A stretch of DNA of 34,649 nt from an uncultured bacterium (GTDB lineage: Bacteria > Bacillota > Clostridia > Lachnospirales > Lachnospiraceae), in contig CAJMQQ010000028.1 of the NCBI GenBank assembly GCA_905215625.1, forward strand, positions 1-34,649, in the 5' to 3' direction. Both the position numbers and the translations under genes were made by a program. Positions 1 through 7,457 of this stretch are shown in pieces. Each line of letters starts with the position of its first letter. The stretch's first letter is position 1. The notes beneath the pieces were generated by a model. It searched no databases, had not been told where the DNA came from, and worked only from the letters and a program-made list of their open reading frames with translations.

Positions 1-126
1 TCCGCCCAAAACTTCTATTTTTTTATGAATCCGCGGCCGTTTTTCTGCCAGAAGCTCCCGCTTTATCCGCTTCTTCTTTTTTATCAGATATTCCCCATCA
101 AAGGGATAAATAAGTTCCCGCATCAT
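1..126 (-). CDS. HAD-IIIC (FkbH-like) protein, N-terminal fragment cut by window edge
   Basis: Only the first 42 codons are present; the gene runs off the left edge. The product starts MMRELIYPFDGEYLIKKKK and reaches IEVLGG, which resembles the start of HAD-superfamily subfamily IIIC (FkbH-like) proteins of Clostridia, where a basic leader precedes the first beta strand ending in LGG. Members activate or transfer small acyl groups together with an acyl carrier protein and are often found beside MBOAT and SGNH proteins in surface-glycan acylation clusters; the SGNH-like gene at 790-1866 fits this. Two ATGs are adjacent: AGGAG lies 4 bases before the first and 7 before the second (123), so the second may be the real start. 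The family call rests on the N-terminus and neighbours only; no catalytic motif is in the window. Confidence 0.55.
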   Translation of the reverse strand, partial: MMRELIYPFDGEYLIKKKKRIKRELLAEKRPRIHKKIEVLGG

Positions 127-156
127 TCTTCTCCTTTGAGTTGTCTGATCGTATAA

Positions 157-204
157 AAAGAGGGAGCCGTCAGACGTGCTGGGACCGAAAGAGTTTTCTC
201 TTTC
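157..204 (-). other. Hairpins in the 136-base gap before the HAD-IIIC gene
   Basis: Two small inverted repeats lie between the exported protein gene and the HAD-IIIC gene. One is perfect: GAAAGAG, a TTTT loop and CTCTTTC at 187-204. The other is imperfect (about 157-174) and, read on the minus strand, is followed by CCCTCTTTTTAT, so it may be a weak terminator or attenuator of the upstream gene. No convincing promoter was found here, so readthrough into the HAD-IIIC gene is possible. Confidence 0.25.
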
Positions 205-262
205 TTCCAACATTTCCAACCACTCCCGCCTGTTTCCATCCCGTCTGTCTGCTATATGGCTA

Positions 263-754
263 TTACTTTGCTGTATAGTATTCGTAGGAAATATCCACTA
301 CTTTGTCATTTTTGACGCCACAGTCAATGATAATCTGGGAACTTCCCAGGGTTACGATATAAAGGCCATAGTTTTCTTTCGCATCCGGATAAGCCGCCTT
401 TACTTCCTTGGCGGTCTGTCCCAGCTTTACGCCTTCTTCAGTAGCTGCCTTATCGCTCTTTAATACGATAGACTGGATAATGGTTTCTTTTTTGTCATTC
501 TGGGTGGTGTACAGATCAAAGTTCTCATATAAATACACCTTATCCTTGCCTCCGTTGGCACAGTTGGTCAGAGTCTTGGTTTCTTTTGCCTTTCCCAGAC
601 TGTCCAGAACCGGTTTTGCCTCTGCTCCTACCTCCATCTGTACCTTGTCAGAAGTAAACGTATAAGCGGTCTTTTTCTCTGCTGCCCATGCGCACACGCT
701 CATTGACAATGCTGCTGCGGCAGCAAGAATGGTAACGGTAATCTTCTTTAACAT
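263..754 (-). CDS. Small exported protein of unknown function
   Basis: Unrecognised 163-residue protein. Residues 1-24 form a clear Sec signal peptide (MLKK, a hydrophobic Ala-rich stretch, then CAWA before AEKK), with probable cleavage after AWA; the Cys at 22 does not sit in a good lipobox. The mature part of about 139 residues is mixed alpha/beta by eye, contains a Cys pair (NCANGG near residue 64 and IIDCGV near 147) that could form a disulphide, and ends YEYYTAK. GGAGG lies 9 bases before the ATG. It follows the SGNH-like gene by 35 bases and is probably cotranscribed with it from the promoter at 2969-2997, which suggests an envelope role. No enzyme motif is visible. Confidence 0.75.
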   Translation of the reverse strand: MLKKITVTILAAAAALSMSVCAWAAEKKTAYTFTSDKVQMEVGAEAKPVLDSLGKAKETKTLTNCANGGKDKVYLYENFDLYTTQNDKKETIIQSIVLKSDKAATEEGVKLGQTAKEVKAAYPDAKENYGLYIVTLGSSQIIIDCGVKNDKVVDISYEYYTAK

Positions 755-789
755 CCTGCATTTCCTCCATTTGTATGTTGTTTTTTGCC

Positions 790-1866
790 TTAAGATTCAT
801 TTGTAAATTTTTTAATATAACCCAGTTCTTTAAATTCTTCTTCCTGGCGCTGTTTTTCTTCTTTATAAGCCTGCAGACGTTCCTCATAATAAGAAGCAGT
901 CTCTTTCTCCATGCGGTGATCCGAAAGGCCATACTGTCCGGTCAGGATTGGGCCTAAATATTCAGATACTTTTTCTGCTCCGTAGACGTTTAAATGCAGA
1001 CCTTCGTCATAGGTATCTTTTGACATATCCAGTCCGACTTTCCCGCTGTCTGCTAACAGGTTCAGATAAAGCAGATTGTGTTCCTCTGCATACTGGAGAA
1101 TCTGTCTCTCGTAAGGATCCGCCCATTCCGGATAAAGACTGGGGGCTTTCATTAAAATCAAAGCAATTCCCCTTTCTTCACAGGCCTGCCGGATCAAATC
1201 CAGATACCGGTAATTTTCTTCTGAAAAGGTGTAATCGGCTTTTCTTCTCTCTCTTGGAAATTCTCCTGCCGGACGGACGTCCGCTCTCAGATAATAGCCA
1301 TTAAAGGAGGTCAGCGGCTTTTCCTTAAAACTGTAAATAAAATCTTCCTTTGTCAGTTCAGACCATCTGGAATGATAACGCAAAAGCGGAAATACATATT
1401 CTGCCAGATGCTCTTCTTCCATGGCAGATGTACGGATTCCCTGGAACTTATAACGGTTCCACTCCATTCCGTCAAACACCATGCGGTTGTATTCTTCAGT
1501 GTCCTGCCCATCCACAGCCATTGCCTGAACATTAAAAATCACTGCCTTTGGCGTCTCCTTCTCCAGCGCTTCCATTAATAAATAATAGGACTGGGATACA
1601 AGCTGGTTTGAGTTGCCTCGTATGTAGCTGGTAATTCCAAAATCCTCCCACAGCTTCATTGTGGAAATATTTTCGTAGGATTCACAGTTTCCAATGATCA
1701 ACAGCTCGTGGCTGGTAGGATCCCGATAATACTCTTCTGTAAAATTTCCTTCTATAACAGAACCCTGATATTTGGGAATCAACACTCTCTGGGCAGCATA
1801 CAAAATTACCAGAAATACCAGAAGAATTCCCACATACCGGAATCCAGTTCTCCATTTACTTCCCAT
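790..1866 (-). CDS. Membrane-anchored SGNH/GDSL-like protein (DltD/AlgX-type), possible surface O-acyl transfer
   Basis: A 358-residue protein with a basic N-terminus and one membrane segment (about residues 10-28), then an extracellular SGNH-like domain. The block at 55-65 (LLIIGNCESYE) lines up with the LIIGSSHSY block of SGNH proteins that work with MBOAT acyltransferases; here the expected Ser nucleophile is Cys61. The C-terminal Asp-His block is present as YDEGLHLN with Asp287 and His291, followed by a charged, probably coiled tail. The ATG at 1866 lies four bases after the stop of the upstream gene (translational coupling). The open frame extends to a TTG at 1902, but that would overlap the upstream gene and add a non-family leader. 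The nearby HAD-IIIC gene supports a role in acylating a wall polymer. Activity with Cys in place of Ser is unproven. Confidence 0.65.
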   Translation of the reverse strand: MGSKWRTGFRYVGILLVFLVILYAAQRVLIPKYQGSVIEGNFTEEYYRDPTSHELLIIGNCESYENISTMKLWEDFGITSYIRGNSNQLVSQSYYLLMEALEKETPKAVIFNVQAMAVDGQDTEEYNRMVFDGMEWNRYKFQGIRTSAMEEEHLAEYVFPLLRYHSRWSELTKEDFIYSFKEKPLTSFNGYYLRADVRPAGEFPRERRKADYTFSEENYRYLDLIRQACEERGIALILMKAPSLYPEWADPYERQILQYAEEHNLLYLNLLADSGKVGLDMSKDTYDEGLHLNVYGAEKVSEYLGPILTGQYGLSDHRMEKETASYYEERLQAYKEEKQRQEEEFKELGYIKKFTNES

Positions 1867-1870
1867 AGCT

Positions 1871-2929
1871 TTATGGGGTCGCCGGGTAAGCGCTGGTATC
1901 AAAATTATGTGCTGCCCAGGAATTTCTCAATTCTGCCGTTGTAACCAGACACCATCGGCCGCCGGTTCTTCTCGGAGTGGTATCAAAATGATACCAGACG
2001 CCGTCCACATCTACCAGATTCCAGAAATGATCTCCATCGGAAGCCCTGGTTACCATCTGGTTTGGCATACCGGCTGCTTCTAACAGATACTTTGACATTG
2101 CATAATATTCAAAACAGTTTCCATAATGACGCCGGAATCCATATAAAGCCGCAGCCGCGTCTCCGCTTTCCGGACGAAGCCCGCCATATGTGTAGTTCAT
2201 ATTGCCCCGCACATAGTCGTAAATGGCATTGGCCTTTTGAACCTTATTCATGCTGTCGTTGGTAATAGACGCCACAATCTGGGATGCAATTGCCTCTGCC
2301 TGAAGTTCTTCCTCGGTCTTTGCATGGAAATTTTCATTTTCTTTTAACGCGCCGTTTTCGTCCAGCTGATACTCCAGACCATCTGCTGTAATAACTGGAT
2401 CCGTCAGCATGGCGCCATCCGGTCCTACCCGGTAACGCAGTCCGTCTGTATCGATCCAGGCATTTTCTGCCATGCAGCCGTCTTCCTTAAAATAGTACCA
2501 CTTACCTTTAATCTTCTTCCAGCCATTCTGATAATAGCTTCCGTCAAAATTCTGGTAATACCAACCCGTCTCATCCTGTTTCCAGCCGCCTGTCCCTGGT
2601 CCTGGAAGCGGTTCTTTATCCAGACCGCTGTCATTCTGCTGTTTCTGGCTGTCCGGATTCTCTATCCAGGCTCCATTTGCATCAAATCTCTCTTTTTTTC
2701 CATCTATCAGGTAACTTCCCGTTACCATCTTCCCGCTGCCGTCAAAATAATACCAGGTTCCGTCCTCTTCCTTCCAGGAATTGCGGACATAACTTCCATC
2801 TTCTTCCTGATATTTCCAAGCCGCCTGTCCCTGGTCTTGCTTTTCCCATCCTGCTGCATAGACAGGCCAGGCCAGACTTCCTGCCAGACAGCCGGACAAA
2901 ATCGTCAATATCAGTCCTCGCTTTTTCAT
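1871..2929 (-). CDS. Secreted choline-binding protein with transglutaminase-like (papain-fold) domain
   Basis: A 352-residue exported protein. A signal peptide (MKKRGLILTILSG..., ending near VYAAG) is followed by cell-wall-binding (choline-binding type) repeats rich in GWYY/TWYYF and DGxW motifs at about 27-90 and 115-200, then a transglutaminase-like domain at about 210-350. Its catalytic triad is visible: Cys272 in YGNCFEY, His301 in GDHFWNLV, Asp316 in FDTTP. Such domains act as proteases or cross-linkers at the cell surface. The repeats precede the catalytic domain, the reverse of the neighbouring wall protein. GGGAG six bases before the ATG at 2929 fixes the start; an earlier in-frame ATG (2947) has no site. 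It has its own promoter and heads the run toward the left edge. Confidence 0.85.
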   Translation of the reverse strand: MKKRGLILTILSGCLAGSLAWPVYAAGWEKQDQGQAAWKYQEEDGSYVRNSWKEEDGTWYYFDGSGKMVTGSYLIDGKKERFDANGAWIENPDSQKQQNDSGLDKEPLPGPGTGGWKQDETGWYYQNFDGSYYQNGWKKIKGKWYYFKEDGCMAENAWIDTDGLRYRVGPDGAMLTDPVITADGLEYQLDENGALKENENFHAKTEEELQAEAIASQIVASITNDSMNKVQKANAIYDYVRGNMNYTYGGLRPESGDAAAALYGFRRHYGNCFEYYAMSKYLLEAAGMPNQMVTRASDGDHFWNLVDVDGVWYHFDTTPRRTGGRWCLVTTAELRNSWAAHNFDTSAYPATP

Positions 2930-2968
2930 AACGTTCTCCCATATCATTCGTACTAAAAGTCTACTGTA

Positions 2969-2997
2969 ATTTTACCCTTGACACTAGTTTCTGTCAA
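2969..2997 (-). promoter_or_regulatory. Vegetative promoter of the transglutaminase gene with overlapping inverted repeat
   Basis: On the minus strand a perfect TTGACA (-35, 2992-2997) is followed by a 17-base spacer and TAAAAT (-10, 2969-2974), placing the transcript start near 2962, about 33 bases before the ATG at 2929. The -35 is one arm of an inverted repeat, TTGACA/TGTCAA, with 8 bases between arms (2978-2997), so a repressor could bind across the -35 and spacer. Confidence 0.75.
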
Positions 2998-3019
2998 TAT
3001 AGCGGCCGGCTTTTCATTG

Positions 3020-3072
3020 AAAAAGCAGCCCCAGCTTTATAAAAGAACATTCTTCTATAAAACTGAGGCTGT
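3020..3072 (-). terminator. Rho-independent terminator after the TetR-linked MMPL/GLUG unit
   Basis: A long imperfect stem of about 20 pairs (arms about 3026-3047 and 3052-3071, small loop) is followed on the minus strand by CTTTTTC. It ends the transcript that carries the choline-binding protein at 3100-4155 and separates it from the promoter at 2969-2997. Confidence 0.85.
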
Positions 3073-3099
3073 CGCTATTTTTCCTGTTTTTAGGAATCC

Positions 3100-4155
3100 T
3101 TACTGAATCCAGGCTCCGTCGCTTCCGACCAGATAACCGTCTGGGGTGACCGTATCTGCATACATGGCGCCGCTCTCATAATCCAGGCAGTACCATTTGC
3201 CTTCCAGTTGAATCCATCCGGTTCTCATATAGCCGTTTTCACCGAAATAATACCATTTGTCTCCAATAAAACCCCATTCGTTTACAAGATATGTATGATC
3301 TGGCCGGACATACCACCATCCTATATCATCCTGCTTCCATTCACCCGCATTTTTCTGTTCCTCCATCACGTCTCCCGGACCTTTGGGTAGACCGGAACTT
3401 TGGGAACCGGCGTCCTGGCTGTCTGAAAGAATCGCCTTTCCATCGCTTAAATCGGCTGCTGCCGCGCTGCTGACGTACCACCGATCCGACGTTTTCCAGT
3501 CGCCTTTTTCATCTTCCCGGTAAACCGCTCTGGCTTTAAACGTATAATATCCGTTTCTGGTAAGTCTTGGTGAAAAATCATAATACGTCTTGGAAGTTTT
3601 CACTCTGCTACTGGTTACCTCTGCATCGTTGCGGAACAGCCGTACTTCATATCTGGCCGCTTCATCCGCTCCTTCCCAGTAACCGTATCCCGTCGTTTCA
3701 TCCCACTCCAGATTGTCCACGTCTAACATATGTTCTCCGTTATATCCATCTAGAGAATCCAGCGTTACCACGATCGTTAATTTTCCCGTTCCATTCCGGC
3801 TGACAGAAGTTACCTTTCCCGTATCGCCGCTTAACTGGATTTTGTCCTTACCGATTCCGGAAACAAAGGAATAATCATCATCTGCCCACAGCGTAATCTT
3901 CAGTCTCGGCTTATCATCTGATTCCCATTCGTCTTTTGGAACGTTGGTTACTTCCACTTCATCTACATAGCAGTGGCGGGACTGACATTTAACATTCACA
4001 TAATCATTCTGCGTACCTGCTTCAATATAAGAAGTAATGTACAAATATACATTGTTAATGGTCTTTTTCCTTGCTGCGCCAAAAGCAGGAAAACAGGCGC
4101 TGGCCGCAAGGCATATCACTGCTATCAAAAACGCCCATCTGCGCTGGTTCTTCAT
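3100..4155 (-). CDS. Secreted wall protein with fibronectin-like region and C-terminal choline-binding repeats
   Basis: A 351-residue exported protein with a signal peptide (residues 1-26, ending PAFGA). Residues 30-140 form a domain I do not recognise; 145-228 look like a fibronectin type III fold (YGYWEGADEAARYEVRLF ... YYTFKARAVY ... WYVSS). A low-complexity linker (about 235-268) leads to cell-wall-binding repeats at 270-351 with GWWY, KWYYF, GWIQLEGKWYC and DGAWIQ motifs. No catalytic residues are evident, so it is probably a structural or ligand-binding surface protein. Its ATG overlaps the TGA of the GLUG protein gene (ATGA), so it is translationally coupled as the last gene of the MMPL unit, and a strong terminator follows. 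Repeats of this kind bind choline or related teichoic-acid decorations in the known cases. Confidence 0.85.
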   Translation of the reverse strand: MKNQRRWAFLIAVICLAASACFPAFGAARKKTINNVYLYITSYIEAGTQNDYVNVKCQSRHCYVDEVEVTNVPKDEWESDDKPRLKITLWADDDYSFVSGIGKDKIQLSGDTGKVTSVSRNGTGKLTIVVTLDSLDGYNGEHMLDVDNLEWDETTGYGYWEGADEAARYEVRLFRNDAEVTSSRVKTSKTYYDFSPRLTRNGYYTFKARAVYREDEKGDWKTSDRWYVSSAAAADLSDGKAILSDSQDAGSQSSGLPKGPGDVMEEQKNAGEWKQDDIGWWYVRPDHTYLVNEWGFIGDKWYYFGENGYMRTGWIQLEGKWYCLDYESGAMYADTVTPDGYLVGSDGAWIQ

Positions 4156-7100
4156 TTCGAATCTCCTCCTTTTTCCTGGCTTTTGTCTGCCTGGCTGCTA
4201 TCTGTCTGTTTTTTCTCCAGTAATGCCTTTTTCCGGTTTTCCCGTCTGAGTTTTTTCTCTGCAAGCCGTTTTTCAAAACGTTTTCTCAACTGATGTTTCT
4301 TTCTCCTGTGAAGCAAATAAGCGATAAGGAGCACAACCGCCGCTGCTCCTGCTCCAAGCAGGCACCAGAACATCATAGAAATCCCTCGTTTTTCCAGCAA
4401 TACGATTTCTCCCTGGGCGGCAGCGTCAAACACCAGATATTCTCCGCTTCGTTCTGCGTCAGCCAGCTCTATGGAAGTTCCGTTGAGGATTCCGATTCCT
4501 GCGTGCTTTGACAAACCATCTGCATACACTCTCATCCGGATCTGATCCTGTGATCCGTCTTCTTCACTTCCAAAATCCACCTGGTAACGGATGGCTTTTA
4601 CTGCCTTATAGCCTTCCGGCTCAATCACTTCATCCCCTATTGTTTCCTCTGATGCGGTAATAGAAGCATCTGGATAGAAAATTCCTTCTGCCAGAACCAT
4701 CGGCATTTTTTCTTCTGAAGAAGCGATAGTGGTCACATAAGGACGATAGACGGCATGAATGGTCTTATCCACCAATACCTGACCCAGATCCGCCTCTTCC
4801 CAGATCGTGTAATATCCCTCTTTTTCAGGAGCCTGCGGAATCTCCTCTTCTGGAACCAGCGCTCCATACGCGCATTCCATTTCCTTTATTACAGTGTCAT
4901 CTGCCATAAAGCGGACGAACAGATGGTGAAATTCTTCTGGAATTCCTTCTCTTTGCAAAAATTCTTCGTAAGGCAGTCCTTCTGCTTCATTTTCATAGGT
5001 AATTCCGTCATCTGCGCCTAATCCGTTATCCACGTAAAGATTGTTCTGTAAAAGTCCCTCTTTTTCAATAGTTCCCACAATGCTTCCATGGTATTCTCCA
5101 GATATTCCGCCTTCCGAATCTTCTGAGGCAGTCTCAACTGCAACCATTGCACAGTTGTTGATTACCTTTTTTCCATAACCGGCAATTCCTCCGACATAAT
5201 CGCCGCCGCTGATCGTTCCTTTGGAATAGTTTCCGCTGATCTGGGCGCTGCTGGAACCGGCAATTCCTCCGGCATAGTCGCCTTTTTTGGACTCTACGTC
5301 TGCATAGCTGGCATTTTCCAGAATCAGACCCAGTTTGGCAGTTCCCACAATTCCTCCGGCTTCATTATTCTGCGCCTGGATTTCTCCTGTATTTTTACAG
5401 CCGCGAAGCAGCGCTCTTGCGCTTCTGGTTACCCTAAGAGACTTATCTCCCGTTGTATCCGGATCCTGGTACTCTTCTTTCACATTTTCATAGCCAATCA
5501 TTCCGGCAATTCCGCCAGCCTGATAATCCGCTTTTACCGTTCCTTCGTTGATGCTGCTTAAAATCGTTCCATTTCCCGGAACATCAATATTCTGGTCAGA
5601 TAGATCTTCAAAAATCCGGTAATCGTCTTCTGTCAGACTTTCTGCCTTGTCTTTTACCCTCTGTTTTCCATCCTCAATGGTATCGCCAATTTCATCCATT
5701 TGCTGGGAAATCTGATCCTGATTTACCTTACTGGAATCCCGATCCGCCTTCAAATCGTCGGTCATCCGGTCTTTTTCTTCATAGATGGCATCCAGCTGAT
5801 CCGTAATCCGGATATGAAGAGCATCATAATCGTCAATCAGTTCATCCTTATAGTCTCCTACCATATCGACCAGCGCATTGGATTCTATTTTCAGACTGTT
5901 CAAATCGTCCCGAAATGATTCAATTCCATCTGCCGCATCCCCGATTCCGTCCATTACCATCGTTTCGGAATTGGACGCAATATCTTCTGTCAGCTCTTTC
6001 AGACGCCGAATCAGTTCCAGCTCTTCCTGGATGTCTTGTTCCACTGCATCTGCAAAATCTTCCTCGTCATCTATATCCGGAATCAGAGGACGGTGAATCA
6101 GTTCATCAATAATGCTGTGGATCTCCTCTAAGTCCTCTTCAATATCTCTATAAGACCGTTTTGCCGAATCGCTGATAACATCTAACTCCGTATTGTCAAC
6201 AATATCCTGGATTACATTGATCTGGCTGGAAGCTTCTTCGTCAAATGCTTCTCTCTTAACCTGGCGCATATTGTCGTTTTCTCTCAGCGTATCTTTTAGG
6301 CCAGCAGCCATATCGTCCAGGCGTTCTACATGGTCTATTGCTTTATCGCTCATTCCCCTTAGCTGATCCGACCAGTCATCCGTCATTTTTCCCAGGGCAT
6401 CCATCTGATCCGACACTTTATCTAACGCGTCCTGTTCATAAACCTCTTCTACATAAGGCTCAAACAGACCGGCAATTCCGGCTGTATTTTTACTGCCTAA
6501 AATTACTGCCTTGTTGGTACAGCCGCTGACCATGCCCTTCTGCCGTCCTACGATACCTCCGGTATTGGCTCCCAGATGTTCGCTTCCGGTTTTTCCCCTG
6601 TTTTCACAGCCAAGAATACTGCCGGAAGAATAACCGGCAATGCCTCCAGTGTCTCTAATCGTATCTTCTGTAATGCCGTTTTCCAGCTCTTCTACATTCA
6701 GGGACATATCCTCGTCTACTGCCGCTGTTAAAAGACCAGCGTCAATATTTACTTCACTTTCATTCACACAGCCGGAAATCGTTCCTTCATTGGTTCCGGC
6801 AATTCCTCCGGTACTGGTGTGACCGGATACGGTACCGTAACTGGAAGAATTTTCAATCAGACCCGTTGCCTCATTGCTTCCGGCAATTCCGCCAATCTCC
6901 TTCTTTCCCTCAATGATTCCAGAAAAACTGCATCCCCGGATGGTTCCCCTGTTAATTCCGGCAATTCCTCCGGCCAGTTCCTGGACTCCTCCTGGAAGCA
7001 CGCTTCCTTCTACATTCAGATTCCGAACTTCAGAACCGGTTTCCAACACCCGGAATACCCCGCATTTCGATCCTGGTTCCTGCAGATCGATTCCGGTAAT

Positions 7101-7457
7101 CTTATGGCCATTTCCTTCAAATACTCCGCTAAATACGGGAATTGGGGAAAATTCCACAGCGCTTACATCAATATCTGCCATTAAAACAGCCGTTATATTT
7201 CTGGAATAAACGGTACTCTGGCATTTTTTTGCAAACTCGTTTAATTCTTCTGCAGTAGAGATTTCCACTACCTGGTTTACGCTCTCCTGACCTGCAGAAT
7301 CCTGGCTTCCTGCTTCCGAAACTGCTGCCTGTTTGGAAGCTGCATACACAATGCTGTCCTGCCAGCTTCCCAGCAAAGAGGCGGCTGTCACAGACACCAG
7401 AAGGCATCTGGCTGTCAGCTTACGCCACTGGTCTTTTCCTTTTCTCTGTTTTTTCAT
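4152..7457 (-). CDS. Large membrane-anchored GLUG-repeat protein with central coiled coil
   Basis: An 1101-residue surface protein. A signal-like N-terminus (about 1-40) leads to residues 60-150 with a GLUG-associated start (FSGVFEGNGHKITGI, LNVEGSV). GLUG repeats (pattern GGIAGxNxGxIxxC) occur in two blocks, about 160-330 and 630-800. Between them lies a highly charged, heptad-like coiled coil, about 340-615, with no Cys. After the second block come a short region like the Listeria-Bacteroides repeat (YGALVPEEEIPQAPEKEG, about 864-905), a further domain, a membrane segment (1029-1049) and a basic cytoplasmic tail. Its ATG overlaps the stop of the MMPL gene and its stop overlaps the next ATG, so it is translationally tied to both. 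The layout suggests an extracellular adaptor or substrate-handling partner of the MMPL transporter. GLUG repeats occur in IgA-protease-type surface proteins, but no protease motif is seen. Confidence 0.85.
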   Translation of the reverse strand: MKKQRKGKDQWRKLTARCLLVSVTAASLLGSWQDSIVYAASKQAAVSEAGSQDSAGQESVNQVVEISTAEELNEFAKKCQSTVYSRNITAVLMADIDVSAVEFSPIPVFSGVFEGNGHKITGIDLQEPGSKCGVFRVLETGSEVRNLNVEGSVLPGGVQELAGGIAGINRGTIRGCSFSGIIEGKKEIGGIAGSNEATGLIENSSSYGTVSGHTSTGGIAGTNEGTISGCVNESEVNIDAGLLTAAVDEDMSLNVEELENGITEDTIRDTGGIAGYSSGSILGCENRGKTGSEHLGANTGGIVGRQKGMVSGCTNKAVILGSKNTAGIAGLFEPYVEEVYEQDALDKVSDQMDALGKMTDDWSDQLRGMSDKAIDHVERLDDMAAGLKDTLRENDNMRQVKREAFDEEASSQINVIQDIVDNTELDVISDSAKRSYRDIEEDLEEIHSIIDELIHRPLIPDIDDEEDFADAVEQDIQEELELIRRLKELTEDIASNSETMVMDGIGDAADGIESFRDDLNSLKIESNALVDMVGDYKDELIDDYDALHIRITDQLDAIYEEKDRMTDDLKADRDSSKVNQDQISQQMDEIGDTIEDGKQRVKDKAESLTEDDYRIFEDLSDQNIDVPGNGTILSSINEGTVKADYQAGGIAGMIGYENVKEEYQDPDTTGDKSLRVTRSARALLRGCKNTGEIQAQNNEAGGIVGTAKLGLILENASYADVESKKGDYAGGIAGSSSAQISGNYSKGTISGGDYVGGIAGYGKKVINNCAMVAVETASEDSEGGISGEYHGSIVGTIEKEGLLQNNLYVDNGLGADDGITYENEAEGLPYEEFLQREGIPEEFHHLFVRFMADDTVIKEMECAYGALVPEEEIPQAPEKEGYYTIWEEADLGQVLVDKTIHAVYRPYVTTIASSEEKMPMVLAEGIFYPDASITASEETIGDEVIEPEGYKAVKAIRYQVDFGSEEDGSQDQIRMRVYADGLSKHAGIGILNGTSIELADAERSGEYLVFDAAAQGEIVLLEKRGISMMFWCLLGAGAAAVVLLIAYLLHRRKKHQLRKRFEKRLAEKKLRRENRKKALLEKKQTDSSQADKSQEKGGDSK

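Noticed and set aside
263..754. Lipoprotein reading of the small exported protein because of Cys22
   Set aside because: The residues before Cys (SMSV) do not fit a lipobox, while AWA before AEKK fits signal peptidase I.
1867..1902. Upstream TTG start for the SGNH-like gene
   Set aside because: It would overlap the transglutaminase gene by 32 bases and add residues unlike the family; the ATG at 1866 sits four bases after the upstream stop.
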